Shown: piece after piece, positions 1 through 6,519 of the stretch | Position numbering within the stretch: the first letter of the stretch is position 1 | How the letters are laid out: each line of letters begins with the position of its first letter | DNA from: Crocinitomicaceae bacterium | GTDB taxonomy: Bacteria > Bacteroidota > Bacteroidia > Flavobacteriales_D > Crocinitomicaceae | Assembly: GCA_024643585.1 (NCBI GenBank) | Contig: JAHEMP010000123.1 | Coordinates: 1 to 7,032, forward strand | Length of the DNA stretch: 7,032 bases | Direction of reading: 5' to 3' | The notes under the pieces: generated by a model | Database searches by the model: none | Seen by the model: the letters and a program-made list of their open reading frames with translations, nothing else | What the model was told of the DNA's origin: nothing | Made by a program: the position numbers and the translations under genes

Positions 1-1
1 T

Positions 2-802
2 TCCCAAGTAAAAGAATGCACCGCTCAATTGCTACGTTATGCCAAAACAACGAATGTTCCCGTTTTCTTGATTGGACACATCACAAAGGAAGGTTCATTG
101 GCTGGACCAAAAGTTTTGGAGCATATGGTTGATTGCGTTTTGCAATTTGAAGGCGACCGACAGCATGTTTATCGTCTGTTGCGTGCGGTAAAAAATAGAT
201 TTGGCAGCACCAACGAATTGGGTATTTATGAAATGGTGGGTGGTGGACTTCGAGAAGTACTAGATCCAACAGATATATTAATTCATCACAAAGATTCAGC
301 ACTTAGTGGAATTGCTTTAGCGGCTACAATGGAAGGCATGCGTCCTCTCATGATAGAAGTTCAAGCGTTGGTCAGCACAGCGGCTTACGGAACCCCTCAG
401 CGATCATCTACAGGGTTCGATGCAAAACGATTGAACATGTTGCTTGCAGTTATGGAAAAACGCTGTGGATTCAAATTAGCAGCCAAAGATGTTTTCTTAA
501 ATATTACTGGTGGAATAAAAGTAGTAGACCCTGCAATGGATTTGGCCGTTGTGGCTGCAGTTCTTTCTTCAAACACAGATTTATCCTTGGATTCAAAAAC
601 AGCCCTTGCGGCAGAAGTTGGGTTGTCGGGAGAAATACGACCCGTTAGTCGCGTAGAACAAAGGATTGCAGAAGCTCAAAAATTAGGCTTCGAACGTATA
701 ATTATTTCAAAATACTGCAAAGGAATTTCTCAAAAAAACTTTTCAATAAAGATTGAAATGTGCGGGAAAATGGAAGAGGTTGTTAAAGCGCTTTTCGCAT
801 AG
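2..802 (+). CDS. radA: DNA repair protein RadA/Sms, C-terminal part (5' end cut by window)
   Basis: This is the last 266 residues of RadA (Sms), a RecA-like ATPase that promotes branch migration and processing of recombination intermediates in the cytoplasm. The reading frame is open to the left edge, so the TTG at base 29 is an internal leucine codon and not a start. The first part is the end of the RecA-like core, with the VPVFLIGHITKEGSLAGPKV stretch. The RadA signature KNRFG follows at bases 191-205. From about base 335 the Lon-protease-like domain runs to the end (IEVQALVS, then GGIKVVDPAMDLAV, then AEVGLSGEIRPV). Where Lon has its catalytic GPSAG, this protein has DPAMD, as expected for RadA, which uses the domain as a scaffold and not as a protease. 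The zinc finger and Walker A motif, which full-length RadA (about 450 residues) carries, lie outside the window. It converges on the minus-strand gene block. Identity is very secure. Confidence 0.97.
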   Translation, partial: SQVKECTAQLLRYAKTTNVPVFLIGHITKEGSLAGPKVLEHMVDCVLQFEGDRQHVYRLLRAVKNRFGSTNELGIYEMVGGGLREVLDPTDILIHHKDSALSGIALAATMEGMRPLMIEVQALVSTAAYGTPQRSSTGFDAKRLNMLLAVMEKRCGFKLAAKDVFLNITGGIKVVDPAMDLAVVAAVLSSNTDLSLDSKTALAAEVGLSGEIRPVSRVEQRIAEAQKLGFERIIISKYCKGISQKNFSIKIEMCGKMEEVVKALFA

Positions 803-840
803 GGTCATAGGCTTTGAAGAGAGGCCGAGAGAGTAGACCT

Positions 841-1389
841 TTAAAGTTTCAATTTTGCATTGTGTTTCTCTAACAACGGCAAATAGGCATCCATAGAGAA
901 ATTATCTTCTCCAAAGAGGTTTTCTTGTCTATTGTCTGCTTGTTTTAATTTTATGGATCGAACAAAACGTCGAACACTATTCACCGAATCTAAAATTAAG
1001 CCCGGAACTTCGCAATTGTTGCCATTTTCATCTTTAGCCACCATGGTAAAATAAGATGAGTTGCAATGCTTCGTTTCTCCAGTGCGAATGTTTTCTGATT
1101 CTACTCTAAGACCAATTACCATAGATGTTTTTCCTGTAAAATTAACGGACGCTTTTAGGTTTACCATCTCACCCACTTCAATAGAATTTAAAAAATCGAC
1201 TTTATCTACTGAAGCGGTTACACAATAGTTCCCTGAATGCTTTGAAGCACAAGCAAAGGCTACTTGATCCATTAAATTTAAAATATATCCACCGTGTATT
1301 TTCCCACTAAAATTAGAATGGGAAGGCAACATCAGCTGCGACAATACGACTTGCGATTCCTTTGCGTTTTTAAACTTTTTCATACCCAT
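841..1389 (-). CDS. Acyl-CoA thioesterase, hotdog fold (YciA/BFIT-like)
   Basis: A 182-residue cytoplasmic hotdog-fold thioesterase, predicted to hydrolyse acyl-CoA to free fatty acid and CoA. The hotdog domain covers about residues 14-120. The active-site region reads SNFSGKIHGGYILNLMD, which aligns with the N...G.I.GG....MD pattern of YciA/ACOT enzymes and makes N26 and D41 the likely catalytic pair. The central strands (TASVDKVDFLNSIEVGEMV and the SYFTMVA region) also fit. About 50 residues follow the domain (from about 130), with an acidic and polar stretch near 150-167; I recognise no motif there. The start is ATG at 1387-1389; a second ATG two codons later is equally possible. It begins 9 bases after the UbiA-like stop, as the last gene of the block. 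Chain-length preference cannot be read from sequence, and the link to the envelope genes is only positional. Confidence 0.9.
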   Translation of the reverse strand: MGMKKFKNAKESQVVLSQLMLPSHSNFSGKIHGGYILNLMDQVAFACASKHSGNYCVTASVDKVDFLNSIEVGEMVNLKASVNFTGKTSMVIGLRVESENIRTGETKHCNSSYFTMVAKDENGNNCEVPGLILDSVNSVRRFVRSIKLKQADNRQENLFGEDNFSMDAYLPLLEKHNAKLKL

Positions 1390-1398
1390 TGAAATTGA

Positions 1399-2187
1399 TT
1401 AAAATGAAGTCAAATAATAGTAGGTACCCAAGACGAATAAAACACTTTCACCAAAAAAGGAAAGATAAAACTGTTTATTCTCAATTTTATGCAAGCCGTA
1501 ATAAAATGGCACGTGAAGTAGGACAAATATTGAAGTGTAAAGCGGAGAATTAAAAAACCCGAATAAGAAAATAAAAAATGGTAAGGTTAACAACACCGAT
1601 ATCATGAATGTTCTGCGTTCACCCACGATTTGGGCAATTGTCTTTAAAGCAATACTATCACTTTTAATATCGGGAATATCGAATAAGATTGTGATACCTA
1701 AAATATACAGATATTGACAAACAAATAGCGCGGTAAACCACCAAATCGGATCGATATTATTTTGAAGTCGACTTAGCGTTTGATACGGTAAAATGAAAAT
1801 GATTACAAAGAAAACTAACGTAATTAAAAAGACTTTTAAGCTAGGTATTTCTCTTAAATTGTACTTGCCGATTTTTACAACATAAAATATGGATACTAAA
1901 GTGCAAAATCCGATAATTGTATAATTGAATTCGGACGCTATAAAAAGTGGCAAACCAAAATACGCAATTCCCGAAACAGCAAATAACAATATCAATTCAA
2001 CCAATCTTTTATTATTGCTCATCCATATTATTCTCGGAGTTGCTGTTAACAAATTGGTGAAATTCATTTTGTAATAACGTTGTCCGCAATACACCAAAAG
2101 AGTCGTGCAAAAAACAAATAGCGCAACGGATTTCAAACCAAAACGCTCTGTAAATCCATAGGAAAGTGCTGCAGCGCAAAAACTCAC
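1399..2187 (-). CDS. UbiA-like membrane protein lacking the first Asp motif
   Basis: A very hydrophobic protein of 262 residues from GTG at 2185-2187, with about seven or eight predicted membrane segments. The cytoplasmic loop FDIPDIKSDSIALKTIAQIVG (in part) at residues 169-189 contains D170xxD173xxxD177, the second Asp-rich motif of UbiA-family prenyltransferases, followed by the usual K-T-(I/L)-A...G-E-R-R run. The first Asp motif (NDxxDxxxD in active members) is absent: the expected site after the first helices reads VYCGQRYYK, with no acidic residue. It may therefore be a non-standard or inactive UbiA relative. The start is doubtful. Reading upstream in frame gives 13 more codons resembling the family N-terminus (LNFLVYSNIW) before a stop at 2230-2232, but none is ATG, GTG or TTG; ATT at 2224-2226 is the closest candidate. 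With GTG the gap to the GT9 gene is 26 bases; with ATT they overlap by 13. Substrate unknown. Confidence 0.75.
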   Translation of the reverse strand: MSFCAAALSYGFTERFGLKSVALFVFCTTLLVYCGQRYYKMNFTNLLTATPRIIWMSNNKRLVELILLFAVSGIAYFGLPLFIASEFNYTIIGFCTLVSIFYVVKIGKYNLREIPSLKVFLITLVFFVIIFILPYQTLSRLQNNIDPIWWFTALFVCQYLYILGITILFDIPDIKSDSIALKTIAQIVGERRTFMISVLLTLPFFIFLFGFFNSPLYTSIFVLLHVPFYYGLHKIENKQFYLSFFGESVLFVLGTYYYLTSF

Positions 2188-2213
2188 CCAGATATTACTG
2201 TAAACAAGAAAAT

Positions 2214-3233
2214 TTAAGGCTTTAATTTCTCATGGATTTGGTTAAACACTAATTCGACAGTTATATCTTCCAGACAATTGCATTTCTTTTTGTTGGCACA
2301 TTTGCAAACTTCGTGAGCAGTAATGGTTGAACTATTTTTTCCCAATGGCATCCACCGACCTGGGTGCATTGGTTTTTTAGGTGTAAAAAGTCCTATACAA
2401 ATCTTGTTAAGGCTTCCAGCTATGTGCAACGGACCGGTTGAACAAGCCACTAATCCATCCGAATTATCTATGAACGATATTAATTGGTCCAAACTGAATT
2501 TCCCGGTTGTGTCCAGTATATTCTCAGAAAACACTACATTTTTGCGAATTTCTTTACCTTCCTTCTCTGTTCCAGTAAAATAAACTCGAAATCCAGATGT
2601 AACTAGTCGGTGCGCCAATTCTTGGTATTTTTGAATTGGCCATTCCACAGCACTCCCTTGTGATTTTGCATGTAAAATGATCTTCTTTTTATCACTTTCA
2701 AATTCTATTGGAATGGCAATATTGTCAGCTTGGAAATAATTTAAATTTGAATTGATCTCATCCAAAGTTGGCAATTTTGAATACCCAAATGGCTCGAGCA
2801 AATGAAAATTGAGCTGGGCTTCATGATCATTCGATTTTTTTCTCGTAAAGTTAATTCTGTGATTACACGTCAACAAATGGAAAGACCTATGTGAAGTTCC
2901 AATACGATGTGGGATTTTGACCTTTTTGGCCAATTGTGCAATGACTTTGTTTGGAAATACGTGAACAATTGCGTCTGCTTTTATCGCTCTTAACTTCTCA
3001 AGTTGCATAACAGTAGGACTGTTTAATAGCTCGGTTGCATCCATAATTTCATCCACTGCTTGGCAACGTTTTACCACCGGAATTGTATACGAACTTGCTA
3101 AAAAAACAATTTTCATTTTTGGGAAATCTCTTTTCAGAGCCGCACAAATTGGCAGTGTTAAAAGTACATCTCCTATACTATCTGTGCGGGAAATAATTAC
3201 GGTTCCCTCTTCTATGTTAAGCTTTTTGCTCAC
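2214..3233 (-). CDS. Glycosyltransferase family 9 (heptosyltransferase-like)
   Basis: A 339-residue GT9 enzyme related to WaaC/WaaF/WaaQ, expected to transfer a heptose or similar sugar to lipopolysaccharide core or another envelope glycan at the cytoplasmic face of the inner membrane. The N-terminal domain opens with ISRTDSIGDVLLTLP (residues 14-28), the GT9 signature; D22 aligns with the Asp of the GD motif (D13 in WaaC). The C-terminal half has LHAKSQGSAVEWP (187-199), the GTEKEG loop (221-226) and STGPLHIAGSLNKICIGLF (265-283), the sugar-nucleotide binding region. Cysteines C310, C312, C318 and C320 near the end match the Cys-rich tail common in this family. The start is GTG at 3231-3233; an in-frame stop two codons upstream leaves no better option. 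It overlaps the end of the GT2 gene by 17 bases, implying translational coupling. Donor and acceptor cannot be named; it need not be heptose. Confidence 0.9.
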   Translation of the reverse strand: MSKKLNIEEGTVIISRTDSIGDVLLTLPICAALKRDFPKMKIVFLASSYTIPVVKRCQAVDEIMDATELLNSPTVMQLEKLRAIKADAIVHVFPNKVIAQLAKKVKIPHRIGTSHRSFHLLTCNHRINFTRKKSNDHEAQLNFHLLEPFGYSKLPTLDEINSNLNYFQADNIAIPIEFESDKKKIILHAKSQGSAVEWPIQKYQELAHRLVTSGFRVYFTGTEKEGKEIRKNVVFSENILDTTGKFSLDQLISFIDNSDGLVACSTGPLHIAGSLNKICIGLFTPKKPMHPGRWMPLGKNSSTITAHEVCKCANKKKCNCLEDITVELVFNQIHEKLKP

Positions 3234-3981
3234 GATTCAAGCGTCTTAATTCTTTGTATTTAACAATGTTCGATAGGGCGCTAATTCTTGCAATATGATA
3301 CCCCATTTTTCCATCTAACCAACCCCCTTTAAAAAAGAACATACCGAAAAACCTTCCGGCAGCGCTAACATAAGGTTTTAAAAATGATGCTTTTTTTCCT
3401 GCTTCGAAATGTTTTTTAGCCGTCAATATAGAATATTTATCTGCTCTGGCTCGGTGATCTTCAAAGGAATAATAAGAGTAATGCTCCAAGTGTCCTTCCA
3501 ACATTTTTGTTTCAAAATTATCCGGAAAACTAAGCGTTTCGTGCACGAAAGCGCCCTCCCATTTACTCCCTTCTTTCGGAAATATTCGAACTTTTACATC
3601 CGGGTACCATCCAGAGTGACGAATCCATTTTCCCATGTAGTTGGTTAAGCGGTTTACGGAATATACACCCGAAAAACCATTTCTTTTTTGAACAAGAATG
3701 GCGTTTTTCAATTCGTGATCCACCACCTCATCAGCATCCACTGAAAAGATGTAATCGCTGGTCGCAAGTGAATTCAAATAATTTTTAGACTCTGCATACC
3801 CTTTCCACTCACGTTGTTCTATGCGAACTCCTAAAGCTGTGCATATGGAAACAGTGCCATCTGTTGAGAAAGCATCTAAAACAATAATTTCATCGGCAAC
3901 ACCTTTCAATGCTTCGATGCATCTCCCAATGTTTCTTTCTTCGTTTAAAGTAATTATGACAGCCGAAAGTTTACTTTCCAT
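3217..3981 (-). CDS. Glycosyltransferase family 2, WaaE/KdtX-like
   Basis: A 254-residue inverting GT-A glycosyltransferase resembling the WaaE/KdtX group, which adds a glucose to LPS inner core in enterobacteria. The nucleotide-binding start SAVIITLNEERNIGRCIEAL (residues 6-25) is typical, followed by DEIIVLDAFSTDGT (30-43) and the metal-binding D82-A-D84 within VDADE. The group-specific region GWYPDVKVRIFPKEGSKWEG (124-143) and VHE (146-148) follow, with E148 in the usual catalytic-base position. The C-terminus is basic and aromatic-rich (about 200-254), which may attach it peripherally to the inner membrane. The start is ATG at 3979-3981, one base after the stop of the DUF4837 gene. It shares 17 bases with the following GT9 gene, so the two enzymes probably act on one glycan. 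Fold and family are secure; the exact sugar and acceptor are inferred only from resemblance. Confidence 0.9.
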   Translation of the reverse strand: MESKLSAVIITLNEERNIGRCIEALKGVADEIIVLDAFSTDGTVSICTALGVRIEQREWKGYAESKNYLNSLATSDYIFSVDADEVVDHELKNAILVQKRNGFSGVYSVNRLTNYMGKWIRHSGWYPDVKVRIFPKEGSKWEGAFVHETLSFPDNFETKMLEGHLEHYSYYSFEDHRARADKYSILTAKKHFEAGKKASFLKPYVSAAGRFFGMFFFKGGWLDGKMGYHIARISALSNIVKYKELRRLNREQKA

Positions 3982-3982
3982 T

Positions 3983-5047
3983 TTAAAGGATTTCTATGCT
4001 TTTTAGGATAGCTTGGACTTCGCGAAGGGGTTGCGTCCATGAAGTGGTAGACGGAGCATCAACATATCCGCTCACGCAAACCAGCTTTTTTGTTTTGGGT
4101 TGAATAAAATGATACGCCCAAAAACAACCGCCTGGACCATGTTTACCAACGCCCTTAAACACAAACATTCCGCGCATTTCATACACCCTCAATTTGCCAT
4201 TTTGGGTTGTAGTAAAATTTCCTTCAGGATATACCATTTTAGTGTATTGCGTGCCCATATACATACCTTCATACGAATAGGGAACATTGTATTTTAACAT
4301 CGTGTCTCGAGCTTGTAAAAGACTCGCTAATTCAAATTGAGTGGAATCAGAATAATCGTATTGATAGACTGTTAATCCAGAGAAAATTGTTCCTGCATCT
4401 TGTTTTCCAGCGCCAACGAATTCAATTGGACGTGCCGCACTTGGGAATTCAATTCGGAAAAAATTTGTCCGGGTCGTCACCAATTTAGCCGCATCTGGCA
4501 AAGCAAACCTAATTCCAAAGTTTTTAGCCACTTGTTTCTCTATACTTATATTCGGAGTTGATTTATAATATTTAAGTATCCGTTGCCACTCCATTAGGTC
4601 GAATTCGTTGTGAACGCTTCCCAAACCAAGTTTGCATGTTTGAACCAGTTGATTGTAATCTTTGCCGATTACATCGACCACCAATTGGTCCGTTGCCCAA
4701 ACACCCGTCCTTTTTTCAATTTTCCCATTTTCACCTGTTAGTTTTGGGTCTATTGACAAGAATAAAGTATTTCTATATCTTTTGACGCCTTGTGTAAAAT
4801 GTTGCGGTGTTTTGTGGATTAATTCGAAAGTCGCTACGTCAGGAAAATAAGGCATAATCCACTGGGTGAGATTAGAATCCAGAATCGCTTTGATTTCAGA
4901 CTCCCATATATCTTTGTCACAAACAACTAAAATTTCGCCTACTTTTCCTGTAACAGCAACCCCGGACGATTTGTACCTATTGGAATCGATTTCACATGCT
5001 GTTAAGGAAATGAATAAAGCAAGCATCGCTATTAAAGTTCCCTTCAT
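3983..5047 (-). CDS. DUF4837 family lipoprotein
   Basis: A 354-residue predicted lipoprotein that I recognise as DUF4837, a family of unknown function. The N-terminus has a short charged start, a hydrophobic stretch (residues 4-14) and a lipobox L15-T-A-C18, so C18 should be lipidated after signal peptidase II cleavage. Residues after the cysteine are E19-I-D21, moderately acidic; acidic residues here can act as a surface-export signal in Bacteroidota, but this match is weak. The family-like opening GKVGEILVVCDKDIWES (34-50) follows, and the YDYSDSTQFEL...ARD...NVPYSYEGMYMG region (230-265) is also characteristic. No catalytic motif is visible. It lies 5 bases after the lytic transglycosylase gene and 1 base before the GT2 gene, so an envelope role is plausible but unproved. 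The ATG start fits the signal peptide exactly. Confidence 0.87.
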   Translation of the reverse strand: MKGTLIAMLALFISLTACEIDSNRYKSSGVAVTGKVGEILVVCDKDIWESEIKAILDSNLTQWIMPYFPDVATFELIHKTPQHFTQGVKRYRNTLFLSIDPKLTGENGKIEKRTGVWATDQLVVDVIGKDYNQLVQTCKLGLGSVHNEFDLMEWQRILKYYKSTPNISIEKQVAKNFGIRFALPDAAKLVTTRTNFFRIEFPSAARPIEFVGAGKQDAGTIFSGLTVYQYDYSDSTQFELASLLQARDTMLKYNVPYSYEGMYMGTQYTKMVYPEGNFTTTQNGKLRVYEMRGMFVFKGVGKHGPGGCFWAYHFIQPKTKKLVCVSGYVDAPSTTSWTQPLREVQAILKSIEIL

Positions 5048-5052
5048 CTCTG

Positions 5053-6516
5053 TTATTTTATGCGTAGTTTTTGACCTACATCCAAACGATTAATGTTCAC
5101 CTTTGGGTTGAGTGATTTTAATTGCGTCTGCGTTAATCCATGTCTTCTTGCAATGGTAGAAAATGTGTCTCCGGAACGAACAGAATAGTATTTTACCACT
5201 GGTTTAGGAGCACTTTGTGTCGCTGCCGCTTTACCTCCAATTTTAAGACGTTGTCCAGCATACAAAGTAGTTTTAGACATATTGTTCCAGTCCATGATTT
5301 CCCTAACGGTTACTCCGTATTTTTCGGCAATTTTATTCAAGGTTTCACCTCGTCGGACTGTATGAGAAATAACTTTGTTGTTCGCTGCAGGATTTAGTAT
5401 TTCTGTTTCGTCAATCACGCCATCCTCACTTTCCGATTTACCATCTGCAATTAAATTCGTTGAATCTGCATTTTCTGGCGTAACAATCGTTGGTCCATAA
5501 ATTTGTTCTTCCATTGAAATAATCTTCCCTATTTCAGCAAAAGGTCCTGTTATGCATTGCGGAGGATCCGTTTTTGGTATGTAATTGGTTTTGTAAATTG
5601 GATTCAATGTCTTTATTTCGTCTAAATCCCAACCCGTAACACTCGAAATTTTATCCATTCGAACACCTTGTTTTAAGCAAATTGTATCCAATTGAGAATT
5701 GTGCAATTTTGCCGGAAACGGGATGATATTGTGTTCTTTATGGTAGGTTAAGATATAGGCCGCTCCAATAAAGTTGGGCACATACCCTTGCGTTTCTCTG
5801 GGTAAAAACGGACGTACTTCCCAATACGAAGTTTTGCCTCCAGATCTTCTAATCGCTTTGTTTACATTTCCAGGGCCAGCGTTATATGCAGCCAAAGCCA
5901 TGTTCCAATCGTTGTATATTTCGTATAGCTTTTTCAAATATCGGCATGTGGCATCAGTAGCCATTACCGGATCCATCCGTTCGTCGATGTAAGAATTCTC
6001 TTCAAGTCCATAATACAAACCTGTTCTATACATGAATTGCCACAGACCCAAAGCCCCTGCTCTTGATTTTACTTGTGGCCTTAATCCACTTTCAATTACA
6101 GCGAGGTATTTCAATTCGATTGGCATTTCGTATTTAGCCAACATCTCCTCGAACATATCAAAATAAAGAGCACTTCGTCCTAAGACAACACGCGTAAAAT
6201 TTCTTCTATTTTCCGCAAAATATTTTACAATGGAAAGTGATGCCGCATTGCATTGAAACTCAAAAGGGCTCATATTGTCCATCAATGCCAAACGTTGACA
6301 AAACAATTCATCGGAAACTTTAGGTATTTCGTTTGCCTCGTAATTCAAGGCCTTCATTATAGAATCGTAATTTGTGGAATTGGCGTACTCTGAATAAAAC
6401 GCATTCAAACTTTGTTCCACCATATTTACAAATCGCTCGCCTTCAGGACTGACAGTTACCTGCGCAGCTCCAGAAAAACCAATTATAATCGTAAAAGCAA
6501 GGATTTTTATTCTCAT
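5053..6516 (-). CDS. Lytic transglycosylase with LysM repeats, MltD-type
   Basis: A 487-residue exported peptidoglycan lytic transglycosylase, which cleaves the MurNAc-GlcNAc bond to give 1,6-anhydro-MurNAc ends. Residues 1-19 form a signal peptide (KIL...IIIGFSGAAQ) with no lipobox cysteine, so it is probably secreted to the periplasm and not lipid-anchored as E. coli MltD is. The SLT (GH23) domain spans about 120-245: catalytic E142 in VIESGL, then GALGLWQFM (154-162), ALAAYNAGPGNVNKAI (207-222) and YVPNFIGAAYI (245-255). Two clear LysM peptidoglycan-binding repeats lie at about 383-426 and 442-486, separated by an A/P-rich linker. A third, degenerate LysM-like stretch may sit at about 277-315 (ICLKQGVRMDKISSVTGWDL). 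The region 340-380 is acidic and probably disordered. It starts 3 bases after the gatA stop. Architecture is standard; function is secure at the family level. Confidence 0.94.
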   Translation of the reverse strand: MRIKILAFTIIIGFSGAAQVTVSPEGERFVNMVEQSLNAFYSEYANSTNYDSIMKALNYEANEIPKVSDELFCQRLALMDNMSPFEFQCNAASLSIVKYFAENRRNFTRVVLGRSALYFDMFEEMLAKYEMPIELKYLAVIESGLRPQVKSRAGALGLWQFMYRTGLYYGLEENSYIDERMDPVMATDATCRYLKKLYEIYNDWNMALAAYNAGPGNVNKAIRRSGGKTSYWEVRPFLPRETQGYVPNFIGAAYILTYHKEHNIIPFPAKLHNSQLDTICLKQGVRMDKISSVTGWDLDEIKTLNPIYKTNYIPKTDPPQCITGPFAEIGKIISMEEQIYGPTIVTPENADSTNLIADGKSESEDGVIDETEILNPAANNKVISHTVRRGETLNKIAEKYGVTVREIMDWNNMSKTTLYAGQRLKIGGKAAATQSAPKPVVKYYSVRSGDTFSTIARRHGLTQTQLKSLNPKVNINRLDVGQKLRIK

Positions 6517-6519
6517 TCT

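Noticed and set aside
29..31. TTG as a start codon for the radA fragment.
   Set aside because: The frame is open upstream to the edge and encodes the expected RadA residues (SQVKECTAQ), so the codon is internal.
81..302. Minus-strand open frame of 73 codons inside radA.
   Set aside because: It lies wholly antisense to a well-recognised coding region and shows no family features.
810..826. Hairpin GGCTTT / GAGGCC with a 5-base loop after the radA stop, as an intrinsic terminator.
   Set aside because: Several of the six pairs are G-U wobble on the + strand and become mismatches on the minus strand, and no T run follows. Too weak to annotate.
3169..3233. GT2-GT9 overlap as a frameshift or gene fusion.
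   Set aside because: Both proteins are complete at the overlap: the GT2 ends normally and the GT9 has a GTG start just before its signature, so this is ordinary operon overlap.
3409..3648. Plus-strand open frames opposite the GT2, DUF4837 and MltD genes (for example 3409-3648, 4100-4297, 5140-5397, 5774-5992).
   Set aside because: Each is antisense to a conserved gene, has no recognisable domain and no ribosome-binding context; they are shadows of the real genes.
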